DNA from: Melampsora larici-populina 98AG31
Lineage: Eukaryota; Basidiomycota; Pucciniomycetes; Pucciniales; Melampsoraceae
Length of the DNA stretch: 64,000 nt
Reading direction: 5' to 3'
Assembly (NCBI RefSeq): GCF_000204055.1
Contig: NW_006768771.1
Span: 1,885,681-1,949,680 of the forward strand
The position numbers and the translations under genes are program-made. Shown here one piece after another: positions 1 through 11,847 of this stretch. Position 1 is the stretch's first letter. Every line of letters starts with the position of its first letter. The notes beneath the pieces were generated by a model that saw nothing but the letters and a program-made list of their open reading frames with translations, had not been told where the DNA came from and searched no databases.

Positions 1-988
1 AATCTTTTGCCGCCTCAACTGACTCTTCAAATGAGGCCATCACTCCTGCATATGTGGTGCACCTAGAATTGCAGCTGAATGCTATGAAAATATGGCTTCA
101 GACCCAGACTCCGACCAGCTCGTTATTCTTCGGCTTTATCGTGCGTATTACCAATCCATTGACAATGTCATTCTCCGGAGCTTCGCGTGTTATGATCTAT
201 GCGATTTCTCCTGTTGAAAAGATGGAGAAATCCTACACCGTTTTCGATCAAAGCGACAAACTCGCATAACTCGACGATATGCAGTGTCTTTCGGGGAATC
301 AAGGCTCTTCACGGAGATGTGTTTGTCTTGAAACTTATGTACCTAGGATGCATATGGTCACTCCATTGGCGACTTCACTGGAGTCCAGACCTTCGCGTGT
401 CATGATTTGCAAGATCGTGAAGAAACAAAGAAATAATCGTACACAATGTTCGATCTATACCACAAACTTACGCAACTCGACGACATCTCGATCGGGGAGT
501 CAAGTTCCCCTCAGCGGGAAGATACTTGTGATCTAAGTCAAAGGATTTCACATTTGAGATGTGAGAAGTGTAAAAAAAACTCCATCGGCCTCCTCTCGTG
601 GTGTTCAATGTTCTTCATCTGTATCATTTTGACTTTTGTTGGTGCCGAATTATGATCCCCATGGTCGAGGTAATTTACTTTCTCAACAATTTATTCCCTT
701 CCATGTCTAATTGCTGAAACTTTGCATCAAGTTTAGAAATCATACCTGTTTCAATTTTTCCACCAGGAAAGATAGGTCGGTGCCATCGGAATAGACCGAT
801 GACATGGTTCATCTTTCTGGAACCCCCATGAATCCGATCGATAGGTATTCGCTCATTATCGGGTCAAAAAAAAATCTATATAACCCTTGCCGGTTGTTGG
901 GAAAGACCTTGTAGGTATAATCTATTCATCTCTTCATTCTAAAATAGTATATTCTCATCTTTCTTCGCCTCTAAATAAACCTCATATC
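1..988. repeat. Gene-free left edge with a diverged tandem repeat
   Basis: No gene is supported here. Positions about 100-303 and 300-505 are two diverged copies of one roughly 200-bp unit: both carry the words CTTCGCGTGT (181 and 391), a stretch around GACAAACTCGCATAACTCGACGA / CAAACTTACGCAACTCGACGA, and end in CGGGGARTCAAG (about 293 and 493). Short open frames across it are not conserved between the copies, so it reads as decayed repeat or old coding remnant rather than a gene. The last 150 bases are probably the 5' untranslated region and promoter of the decarboxylase gene. Confidence 0.4.
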
Positions 989-3580
989 ATGGATGTTTCA
1001 GGGTAATTGATAAATCTATCTGGCGCCTGGTTTAATTCTTTCTAGAGTCTGGTACTAACTCCTGATCTTGTTACGCGGTTGTGATGGTTACTTTTTTTCA
1101 TTTTTTACTTAGATTTCGTAAAGCAGGCCACGAGGCCGTTGAGAAGTATATTACCAAAATCTTATACGATCATAAATCCATCTTTTTAACATCCTTGTCA
1201 CCTTTATGTATGGGGTATCTTTCGAAATAGGATTGCACAATATTATGAGAGATTAGGAAATCTACCGGTGGCTTCTTTATCCGAACCAGGAGATGTGAAA
1301 GCTTTAGTTTCAGGTATGAATTGATTTTTTATGTTGACGTCTGCTGAACAATCATCATATTGAACCATGTGGATTTGTTTCTTTTGAAAATCAGGAAAAC
1401 CTCCTTTGAAAGGTGTGCCATTCGATGAGATATCCGACGACTTTGAAAAAATAATCCTACCTGGGTATGTTGTGAACGTCTCGCCAAATTCTCATATCTT
1501 GCTCACATATGATCTTTCCTTAGGATTACACATTGGCAGGTATAAGTGTTTCCCAATCATGTGACCAGAAATACTTCAACCTAGTAGGAAGCTATTGCTC
1601 ATATTTTGAACATCACTTATCGTTCTTTATAGCATCCATCATTTTTTGCGCTATATCCAGCAAACTCCACTTTCGAATCTATCATTGCAGACATGTACTC
1701 TGCAGCCGTGAATAACCCTGGATTCAACGTCAGTATCTCATCTTATCATCGGGAATACGTTGATCGAGAGAGTGAAATTGACTATCCATATCGTCAAAGT
1801 GGTCTTGCTCTCCAGTCACAAGTAAGTTTAAGAACCCATCCATGATGTGTGACGGTTGTACTTGACGCATCGATCATTTACGCGCTTGTTTTGGCTACAT
1901 GCACAGCCGACCTCGAGGTGGTAATGATGGATTGGGTTGCCGAGCTCTTGGGGCTTGGTGAAATCTACAAGTCAGCTTCCAAAAAAGGAGGGGGGACAAT
2001 AGTGGTAAGTAAATTTAGCACAGATTGCAATAAAACGCGACAAATTCTAAAGAGACTTCATGACTCATTCTCTAGGGTACCGCTTCAGAAGCTTGCTTGA
2101 CTGTAGCCATAGCAGCCAGAGAAAGGACCTTGAGATACGAGTCTTCCAGGATGTTTCCAAAAATGAAAGAATTACGTCTCTCAGACTTGAGCGACATCGA
2201 AGTTCCACCTGTAGCTGGAAGAGTGCATCTAACAGCCAGGGAACGCTCTGAGTTTACCGGAAAATTGGTGATGTATGGAACCAGTGAGACTCATAGTATG
2301 GGAGAAAAGTCAGCTCTCGTACTTGGTCTTCGATGGAGACCTTTGCCAGTCAAGAGTCAGGATGGATGGAGTTTGAGAGGGGATACCTTACGTCAAGCTC
2401 TGGAGGATGACGTTGCCAATGGATTAATTCCATGCATGCTAGGTAAATATCCGTGAATACTCATTGCATAAAAATCTGACGCCATCTTTCCAAAACACGT
2501 CAATAGTTGCAACTCTAGGTACCACAAACGCAGGCGCGATGGACACACTTGATGAAATAGTAGAAGTTGCAAAAGATTATCCAACTTTATGGATTCATGT
2601 GGACGCAGCTTGGGCAGGAGTATATCTAAGCTTACCTGAATATAGATCAAACCTATACCTCGATACGATCAATCAAGACCATCAGTTTGACTCAGTTTCC
2701 GAAAACCAATCAGACAACATCTGGTCTGAAGAAGTTCAAAGCATACTCAAAACACCTCCAGGTGTTGTGAATAGTTTTTGTACAAACTTTCATAAATCTG
2801 GTTTAGTTTCTTTTGATTGTAGTACTTTCTTTATCAGAGATAGAAGCTCCTTAACCGAGGCTCTTGAACTCACTCCTCATTATTTGAAATCAAAGGAAGG
2901 AGATTCAAGTGAGTTTTATGATTTTTCTTTACTTCTTTGGATGAACCATTATTACTTTTGTTCTTGAACAATATATTGACAACACCTTAAATCTCTTTGA
3001 AACAATTGCACCCACAGATGTCAATCTGGATTTCCGAAATTGGGGAATTCCTTTAGGACGTCGATTTAGATCTTTAAAACTTTACTTCGTTTTAAGATCC
3101 TTTGGTGTAGAAGGATTTCAAAATGAATTAAGACGTACTATAGATTTAACAAACTATTTTGGAAAGTTAATAAAACAAGATGATTGGTTTGAAACTGTTC
3201 AAGAGAATTCATTAGCGCTTGCAATCTTTAGAATGAAACCACCTCAAGGATACCTAGAAACCAATCAATCTAATCATTCAAATCAAAAGACTTCTCAAGC
3301 TAATCAAATCATTGATGCTCTTAATCAAAGACTTGGTTTATTGGTACAAGCTACCAACAAGATCAGTCTTACTTCAACCATCTTAGATGACAAATTTTGT
3401 TTTCGTTTGGCTATCGGTAGAATGTCAGAAAAGTTTCACATTGATGAAGCTTTTAAATTGTTTCAAGATTGTTTAGAGACTTTAAAATTAGAATTAAAAC
3501 TTGATGAACTTCTTTCTAAGATTGAAATCAATGAAGGTCTTGATCATGAACTTGATCCAATGGGAATTTCAGAGAAGTGA
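989..3580 (+). CDS. PLP-dependent aromatic amino-acid decarboxylase family (group II); possible aromatic acetaldehyde synthase
   Basis: Eleven exons: 989-1002, 1113-1145, 1231-1313, 1395-1464, 1524-1539, 1633-1728, 1800-1821, 1907-2004, 2076-2442, 2507-2908, 3018-3580, giving 587 aa. Family landmarks appear in order and cross the splice sites: N-terminal FRKAGHEAVEKIAQYY, PGITHWQHPSFFALYPANS, the TDLEVVMMDWVAELLG stretch, GTASEACL, the cofactor-stacking His in SETHSMGEK (about residue 217), WIHVDAAWAG, the PLP lysine in FHKSGLVSFDCS (Lys363), and RNWGIPLGRRFRSLKLYFV. Start chosen because the 14-nt first exon splices directly onto the conserved N-terminus. The enzymes are cytosolic and act on tyrosine, DOPA, tryptophan or phenylalanine. 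In the mobile catalytic loop the usual tyrosine (DYR.W) is phenylalanine (LDFRNW, Phe406), which in plant relatives converts the enzyme from decarboxylase to acetaldehyde synthase. Family call is firm; substrate is not determinable here. Confidence 0.93.
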
Positions 3581-4634
3581 TTTTAAAATTCTTTCCTTTT
3601 TTTGATATTCTTTACCATTTGATAGATTTCCATAAACATCTGTTAAAATGCTCTACTTAGCTCATCATGATCATCTTACCAATGAACATGTTATCGTGTT
3701 TTTTTGCTGATGAAGCATTCTCTTTTTGTTTTTTGTGGCCTGCATATTTCCCAAGACTGTAAATACTAGACTTGATCTAACTTCATACACGAATTCAATC
3801 TTTGCAGAATCATCTCATCCATGTGGTAAAAATTAAAAGTATGACCTTTAAGGACCTGTAATTGAGTCTTCAGAGAGATGTTGGGCAAATTCCACCAACA
3901 GGATATGCATTCCCTTGAGGCTTGGACTGGGTGTCCGAGTAATTGATCCGAGCCAACCTTTGGGGTCAAAAGGCCAAAGAAAGCCTCGGATCAATTACTC
4001 GAGAGCCGCGTCCGAGGCCATTGCCATCCTGATCCGAGGATACCTCGAAGTTGATCCTCATTGCTCTTCATTGACGCTATGCATCAGACTTTGAATTCAA
4101 TAGAGGTCTTGATGGAAAACTTGATTGGATGGGAATTTCAGTGAGATCCATGACTTGAAATTACAAGTATAAGTGTGATGACATTCATGTCCAAGAAGCC
4201 TCATGGCCATCTTAATCTTCCTCTAATCAGGATGTTCTTTTGGGAGCATCAACTCAGAAATTGAGAACTCTATCACAAACCACAATAAGCTTATGGGGTT
4301 CATACATTTCTCGATGTCACCTCTGGAATGTATTTTGATTGTGACTGACTGACCAACAAGAAGTGATCAGGATCTTGAGAATAGACAAAGTAGATTATAA
4401 ACTAGTACTGATAATATAGCAAGGCACATTTATTACATACTTTCAAGAAAGGGATGAGAGAACCAGTAATTTGATAATCTCAATCCATCAATCCTTCATT
4501 TCGATATCCTGCATCATCCATCCATCCATCATCAACATTCAGTTTGTATAACTTATTTGACTGTGTTACTGTTTACCCTTTCATCTGAATCTTGACTTGC
4601 ATTCTTCTACCTAGTTCCATCAGAACAAAACAAA
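3581..4634. repeat. Intergenic region with a perfect inverted repeat
   Basis: No gene. A 17-bp perfect inverted repeat, CGAGTAATTGATCCGAG, lies at 3936-3952 with its complement at 3985-4001 (32-bp spacer). Flanks on both arms also share CTCGG/CCGAGG words (about 4013 and 4036). It could be the core of a small MITE or a hairpin in the 3' region of the decarboxylase. Bases after about 4480 (CT-rich, repeated ATCCATCC) are the likely promoter and leader of the downstream oxygenase. Confidence 0.5.
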
Positions 4635-6812
4635 ATGATCACACCCTTCATCAATCAACTTCATTCTAAACTGAGTTTACTTTCAGATCATCCTAATGTC
4701 AAACATTCATCTCAAGACAAGATCAAACCCTCTTCGATTCATCCATTCTTAAGTGGAAACTTTGCTCCAGTCCATATTGAACATTCTTTAACACTTTGTC
4801 AATTCTCAGGTGGTTTACCTGATGAACTAGTAGGTGGTCAATACTTGAGGAATGGTGCTAATCCACTTCATTTACCTACTCCTGATCAACCTTATCATTG
4901 GTTTGATGGTGATGGAATGATTCATGGTGTTTATTTCTCTTCATCCTCTGCACCACTCTATGTGAATCGATTCGTGGATACTGATATTTATCGAGCCAGT
5001 AAACGTCGTGGAAATTCAATCTTACCTTCAATTGCTTCACTCATCTCACCCATCAGCTCTCCTGCTTCTCTTCTAGCTACTATTCTTCGAGCTGTCTTTA
5101 TCAATTGGCTATCGAATGTTTCTCGACTCACAGTGGCCAATACTGCTCTTGTCTTTCACGATCGACGGTTATTAGCTACATGCGAATCGGGTCCAACTGT
5201 GGCTATTCATGCTCCTCAACTAGATACCATCGATTATCATGTCTTTCCGGATGAAGCGACTGGTAAAAACGGTTTAGGTCAAGCGCCTTTGGTCGTAGGT
5301 GCTGAATCTACAGCAGCAGGTCATCCTATCGGTGGTATGCTAGAAGAATGGACAAGTGGTCATCCAAAGGTCGACCCGATCAATGGCGAGCTAGTCTTCA
5401 TTGGTTGTAATGTTCGTAAACTCTTACTCTTTTGTTCATCGCGATACTTATAAGATTTGTTTTGTTTTCCTCAGATCTTTGCTCGACCTTTTGTTACTCA
5501 TTCTGTAGTCTCTCATACCGGTCATCATGTCTCTTTCAAAAAACCTATCCATGACGTCATTCAACCCAAGATGATGCATGATTTCGGTGCATCTCATGGT
5601 CATACCGTGATTCTTGATTTACCTCTTACGATGGATCCCATCAATTTACTCAAACCAGGTGCCCCACCGATTGTTCACTTTGATCGAACACTTTCTAGTC
5701 GATTTGGTGTTTTACCTCGTTATGATCCGACTGCTACTCGATGGTTTACCGCTTCACCCTGTTTGATTCTTCATACTGCTAATACTTGGGATTCGACTAG
5801 ATCTTCAACTTTACGTGATTTAGGACTTCGATCTAAAGAATCTGAACATGAAAATTATGTTGCAGTCAATATGCTAGCCTGTCGATTTCGAACTGCTAAA
5901 CTGGTTTACACGGCTGGTGATCTAGAACCTCCTTTGGCCGAACAGACAGATCAAGATATCGTTAGACTTACTTATTATCGATTCAGCTTGAGTGAAGATG
6001 ATCCGCTTTGGTCTGGTCCAGATTCTATCACTCAACCTTCTCACCTCTTTGCACTTTCAGCTATCCCCTTCGAATTCCCAGTACTTCCTCCGAATAAGTT
6101 GATGAGTGAAGTTCAATGGGTTTATGGCTGCTCAATGGCATCGGGTAGTTTTGATGCAGGTCTTCGTGGTGGTGCACGTCCTAATGTTCTAGTGAAGATG
6201 AATGTACGTGAATTAATCAAACGTGGTATAAAATCAGTCAAATCAGGCAAAACCGGACCCAAAGATCAAGACGGAATTTTTGAAGTAGACTCAAGAACGA
6301 TGCCAGACCTACTTAAAAGTGAACCAGACTCATCAATCCGGTTACTAGAATTACCCAAAGGATTTTACTTACAAGAACCGAGTTTTATCCCAAGAAAAGA
6401 AGCTACAAGAGAAGATCAAGGATGGTTAGTTTGTTATGTGTTTGATGAAAACCAATTAGAAGAAAACGGACAAGCCTCTTTGAAAGCGTATTCAGAACTA
6501 TGGGTTTTAGATGCCGAATTGATTGGAGAAGGTAGATCATGGGAAGAAGTTTTGGTTTGTAGAGTTAGATTACCTTCGAGAGTTCCTTATGGATTACATT
6601 CTACTTTTCTTAATTCTGAAGAAATCCAAAATCAACGTTCGAACTCAAGATCAAACGTTAGGCTTCATGAGCATGAAAAGAATGGTAAAGTCGTTCTGGC
6701 TTCAAGGTTTCAGGAGGGTTTGGTTTGGGTCTTTGGGTTGGTCTTGGTTTGGATTTTTCCGGTTTTTGGACTTGGACTTGGAAGTGGTGAAGATGAATTG
6801 GAAGATTTATAA
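4635..6812 (+). CDS. Carotenoid cleavage oxygenase (RPE65/CCD family)
   Basis: Two exons, 4635-5411 and 5475-6812, 704 aa. The four iron-binding histidines of the seven-bladed propeller are all present: His243 in SGHPKVDP, His294 in KMMHDFGASHGH, His359 in LILHTANTWD and His634 in RVPYGLHSTF. N-terminal landmarks GQYLRNGANP and HWFDGDGMIHGV are also typical. It should use non-haem Fe(II) and O2 to cleave carotenoids or related polyenes to apocarotenoids, sensible in a carotenoid-coloured rust. The intron begins GTTCGT, a non-consensus donor, but the join is forced because protein conservation resumes exactly at ATC TTT GCT CGA. The protein ends with an unusual hydrophobic stretch (about residues 675-694, rich in V, L, W, F, G) and an acidic tail, suggesting membrane anchoring. 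Substrate and cleavage site cannot be told from sequence. Confidence 0.93.
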
Positions 6813-7947
6813 ATATCATAAATCTTTATAATCTTAAGTCAAATCTTCTCATCAGATCAATTAATTTTAAAGTCACCATAATGCATGTTTTATGAAGTTG
6901 AAGAAGGTGGATCTTTTATGTTGGTTGGTACAGTCGGTTTGAATAAAATGTTTTCTTTTCTTTTGTCATTCTTGTTAAGTTTGTAATCAGTACTTCAAAT
7001 CAATCCGCATTTCAAATCATCATCATTGCAATTTGTTTATTTGTTTTATCATCTAATCATCGTCTTGCTTGTTTTTTTTTTATTCTGATGTATTTCTAGA
7101 AACCAAAATCTGTTAGTTTTAATGATCATTTGTATACTCAATAGCAAATTCTTCTTCTTCTTCTTCTTTTTTGTTGTTGTTTTCTTTATGAATTAATTGA
7201 TGATTTTTAAAAATAGTATACATGAAATCATTGGATCATGATTGTTCTTTTTGACTGTGATCACATTTTTAAACAGAAAGCATCTAAACTCTTTTCAATA
7301 AGTTTTTTCACCTGGAATATAGTTTTTCAAGGAGTTCAGTAGATGTGTGAGTAAAACAACTGATCTAGATGGAAGAAAACAGAAAATATGAATGATAAAT
7401 ACCATGAATTGAGTTAATTTGTATAATAAACATCAAACAAGAAGAAATCTTCAAAGAGTAACAAACAGACATATGGATTTATCCATCATAATTTTTATAT
7501 CCACCCAGGAGAGATCAAAGAAGGAATTCGAGTCAAGGAAGGATTCCAGACTGTATAGCTTTAAAATGTAATCTTTATAGCCATCAAGTAGAAACAGCAT
7601 AAGGCAAAGAACTTGTATACCGTGCAGACTACGATAATGGCCACCATTTGCAACCAAACCTAGAACTTGAAGAAGGCATTCTACCCAAAGGTGGAGCCAG
7701 TAGCAGCCACTCATACAAATCTTCCCAGCTTTTGATATGTTTGATATTACGAGTATCGGGGCCGATGAATGTGTGACCGACGCGTGAGGACGTCCGAGTG
7801 AGGCCGCACGCGGCACGCGACGCTTTATTTATCCTGTGTTATGGCCGAATTCTCATTGAACCTCATTTCTCAACAATCTTTCAATTTCGATATCAAGCTC
7901 ACTCATTCATCATCTAGATACTCTGACTTCATACCCCAATTTGGCAG
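6813..7947. other. Intergenic, AT-rich
   Basis: About 1.1 kb of AT-rich sequence with poly-T runs and a short TTC microsatellite near 7150. The longest open frame here (minus strand, 7451-7816) has no recognisable domain, poor composition and no splice partners, so I do not call it. The last 100 bases probably serve as the CDC45 promoter and leader. Confidence 0.6.
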
Positions 7948-10545
7948 ATGTAGTAAGCGTCCTTGAGCGTTGCTTCCAATTTATTTGCGTCAATGATTAT
8001 GATTGATAACAGAAAGACATTTCTTCCTTTCGGATTCACCTCACAGTATCAAACCCAATCGATATGGACATACTTACGAAACTATCATCACAGCAGCAAG
8101 AGTGGCCCAAGCCAAAGGAATGTCAACTTGTCCAGTTCTCTTAATCGTTTCAATGGACGTGGACGCTCTATGTGGCTGTAAAATTTTACAATATTTACTG
8201 AAACAAGATTCCATCAAGTTTAGAGTGATTCCTGTTCCTGGTTGGAAAGAACTTTCAAAGATCACAGAACAGATTAGAGAAGGTAATAGTGGATATCGTG
8301 AAGTGGTTTTGTTTAATTTAGGTGGACAAGTGAACTTGTGGGAATTATTTGATTTACCTCGTGGGGTTAGATTACATGTGATTGATAGTCATCGACCTTA
8401 TTCTTTGGAAAACTTATTTGAATCTGGTTTTAATCCTGAAGATGATGATCCAAGTCCTCCAGCTGAAATTATCGTGTGGGATGATGATGTGGCGGAAGAC
8501 GAAATTCAAAACGAAAGAGACGCTTATGAGGCTATACGTTATGTTCCTGATACAGATAGTGAAGGATCGAGTGATGAGAGTGAAGATGAGCTGGGAATCG
8601 GGTGTAGACGAAGAGATGATAGTGATGAAGAAGAAGATCTGGACGAAGAGGATGTAGGGTCAGATGGTGAAGTCAGACCGGGCGGACGGAAGAGGAAGAA
8701 AAAGTCAGAAGAAGATCAAGTTTTAACTAAACGACAACGTCATAAGTATCGAGCTCGGATTCGAAAATATTATGAAAGTGGTGTCCATTTTGGACAATCA
8801 GTTGCTTGTCAACTTTATCTTTTAGCCACTTTGAGGGGTTGTGAAGATAATGACTTGCTTTGGTATGTATTAGTCTTCCAGTTTCGTTTTTCTTGTAAAG
8901 CTATCCTCTAATATTGATATATTTACGATCAACCGCTCTCGCTCTCACAGGCTAGGGATTATCGGTCTTACCTATCAATTCACATCTTCTTTAATTGATC
9001 GAGAAAGTTACGATGCTCAAGCCACACTCTTTCAACGCGAAGTCGACAGGATCAATATCATTTCTGAAGAACCTGCCGATCCTCAAGCATGTCAAGTCAA
9101 ACTTTCAGGTCCTGATGATCGAAATATTAGAAACTCTGAGGAACTTCGGTTTATGCTCTTTAGACATTGGAATCTGTATGATTCGATGTTTCATAGTGGT
9201 TATGTTGCTGGTAAACTTAAATTGTGGCGCGAAAGAGGAAGAAAAAACTTGCAAGGGATGTTTGCTAAGATGGGGTAAGCTTATTTCTAAGTGATTTGAC
9301 CTCCTACTTCCTCATACCGAATCTTCAAATGTTTTGAAGCTGATCCTTTTTCTGCGTCTCAGTTACTCTTTATCTCAATGTCAACAGAGCTATGCACATA
9401 TGGATATGGATCTCAAACGTACATTGCGATCAAAGGTGGAATCTATCGCACCCGAGTATGGTTTATTCGATCTCTCCTTTGCATCATTTGTGCGAGCCTA
9501 TGGGTACCAGTCAGTGCTTTCGGCTAGCGATTGTGTTGAATCGATCAATGCGGTCCTCGAAGTGGCTACCGGAGTGAAGCTTGATTTCCATGCACTTCAT
9601 GGTGGAAATGGAATGAGTAGTGTAGATGATGGAGGTCAGGGTGGTACTTTTTGGGATGCTGGTAAAGGAGTTAAACGATGGACAGAGGTGTCAAATGAAG
9701 CGGTGAAAATTTCAGATAAAGAAAACACTCGGCCTGATTCATTGGAGGCAAGTGAAAATGCTGCGAAGACAAATGCCGCGAAGAAACCTAAGGAAGATGC
9801 CTGGTGGGTAGAGAACTTTTGGATGGCATCTGATGCACTATCAACAGAGTAAGTTGATTGATTTTTTTCTCTCTCGACTTTTAGTTTTCAATAACTTAAC
9901 GCTAATCATTTTTCGAAAATGATATAGCCCTACATTCCTTAAATCAGCCTTACCTCTCAGTATGGCCCTTCAAAAATCCATCATACGACAAGGAACCTCA
10001 ATGTTAGACAAACAAGCGATCAAAACCCTACGATCCTTTAGACTAGGAGTGATTAAAGATGGACCTGATCTACATGTCTTTAGTCATCCAGCCACACTGA
10101 CTAGATTAGGTGTTTGGTTAGTAGATGCAGTAAGAGATTTGATTAGTGGATCGAATGGAAAAAGTACAGATCAAAGCTCGAGTAAGAAAAAACCAAAAAG
10201 CTTTCCATTTGTGATTGCAAGTTTAGACGAAATTAGAGATTGTTATTTAGTAGTCGGTGTTAATGGTGCAGCTCAATATGGTGATGTTAGAAGAAAGTAA
10301 GTTTTTTTTCTCTCTTTCTCTCTCTTAATCATGATGATCAATTTGTTATAAATCAAAAAAAGGTTTACTAATTTTTTTTTGGTATTGATGTGATTGGCAA
10401 AATATAGTAAATTCGGGATGGCATTTCAAGAAGCAGCTCAAATTTCTGGTGCTAGAGCTAGACATGATAGGTTTGAAGAAAGTGTAATTGAAGTTAGAAA
10501 AGATGATTTAATGAGTTTTGTACAAAAATTACATCTTGGTCTTTA
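7948..10545 (+). CDS. CDC45: Cdc45, DNA replication initiation and fork factor
   Basis: Six exons: 7948-7952, 8047-8872, 8951-9274, 9363-9848, 9928-10296, 10408-10545; 715 aa. The first exon is only five nucleotides (ATG TA), but it splices to give MYIKPNRYGHTYETI, the standard Cdc45 N-terminus, whereas no in-frame ATG lies at the start of exon 2. Diagnostic DHH-like features follow: VLLIVSMDVDALCGCKIL, VVLFNLGG and LHVIDSHRPYSLENLF. An acidic, low-complexity insert (about residues 165-230, many D/E/S) precedes KRKKK, as in other Cdc45 proteins. C-terminal markers FRLGVIKDGPDLHVF and NKFGMAFQEAA are present. Cdc45 joins Mcm2-7 and GINS in the nuclear CMG helicase and is essential for origin firing and elongation. 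Confidence 0.95.
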
Positions 10546-11847
10546 ACCCCCCCAAAAAAAAAGTTTCTCTCTTCTCTCTTTGATCATCTTTGTTTTTTAA
10601 TTTAGGTTTGCTTTTTTCGTTCCTTTTCTGGTGTGTGTTTGTGTTTGTGTGTGTGGGGGGGAGTTGGAATGGAGTCTTGGTTTTCGGTTTGTGGAAGTAT
10701 ATAAATTTTTATATATAGATTGATTAACTTGTATTAGTAATATGATTGAAATTGGATTTGGCATTTGTATACCCATCATCAGCTAATTAGTAATAACTTC
10801 TTTTCATGCAAAGGGTTTTTTTCTTTATGCATTACATTTATTTTATTTCTAGAAGTTTTCATTTGCATTGTTTTGTGTTGCTTTGTCTGATTGATTGAGA
10901 ATATATACAAAGTTGAATGATTTGAAGTTCAATGTTCATCTTCACTCTTGAGCTTGAATAAACAAAGCCTTTGTTTAAATACAAGCCAATACGTGTTGTG
11001 GAAGCGAGGGATCTGGTGATGCGCCCGGAAAGAGCAATCTTGCTCCAATCCACCAGCCCGTAGCAGGTTACTTTGCGTAAAGTTATTCCTTACGATAAGA
11101 CTTTTGTGGAAGGCATCGGTATCGGAATCGTCCTTGACTTTTCATACCGAGACTACGGAACACCTGCGACATAAATCATGGACCAGGCTCTCTTCCAAGG
11201 TCTGCTTGCTGAGACCTAGGAGAGAGACATGTAAGTTGATGCGGACCATAGCCAGTGAAGGCTTGGATGTCTTCACAAGGAAATGTTACATATCTGCAAA
11301 CCGCCCATATGAACTTTTGGTCCTGGCATTCGAATTCAGCAACACCTGACCATGAACATTTTGTCTGTTTGTGCGCGTGCACTGTTTTGGAAAAATAACA
11401 TGAGCACTCGAGGGTTCAGTTGGCCGCGCAGAAATTCATTGTAGCCAGTTCACATTAGAATTTTCACATTTGATTAGGGCATCGTAACCGTCCCGCTGAA
11501 GTGACATGCGAATAACGCCAAGGTCCTGATAATTGTGATCAGAGTGAGTCAAACTGCCTGCTAATGCATCGTCACCAGGCGTCACCTGTGATCATGCTGC
11601 CCTGACTGCAACTTCATGACGATCCCATCGAAAGATAGCACATGCCGATATTGTTGATGAACTGATGAATTCCCGTTCATAAGTAAAACTGAGAGAATCC
11701 ATCTCATCTTTTGAGAGCCTTCCACCCTTCCCCTTCGTCGTATTTTCAGACTTTTAAATTTCCTAGGCATTCAACCATCAGGTTGTCAACTTATCTATTC
11801 ATTGCAACCGATCGTTGCATTCATTCGGCTGAATCTTTCTGGTCATC
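10546..11847. other. Intergenic, 1.3 kb
   Basis: 3' region of CDC45 with C, A and GT-rich short repeats (a GTGTGTTTGTG tract near 10630) followed by unique sequence. Overlapping short frames on both strands at 11100-11380 do not look coding. The last 100 bases or so, with the AUG context GTCATCATG, should be the leader of the next gene. Nothing else recognised. Confidence 0.5.

Noticed and set aside
7451..7816. 121-codon minus-strand frame before CDC45
   Set aside because: No domain, no splice partners, unremarkable composition; one of many chance frames in spacer DNA.
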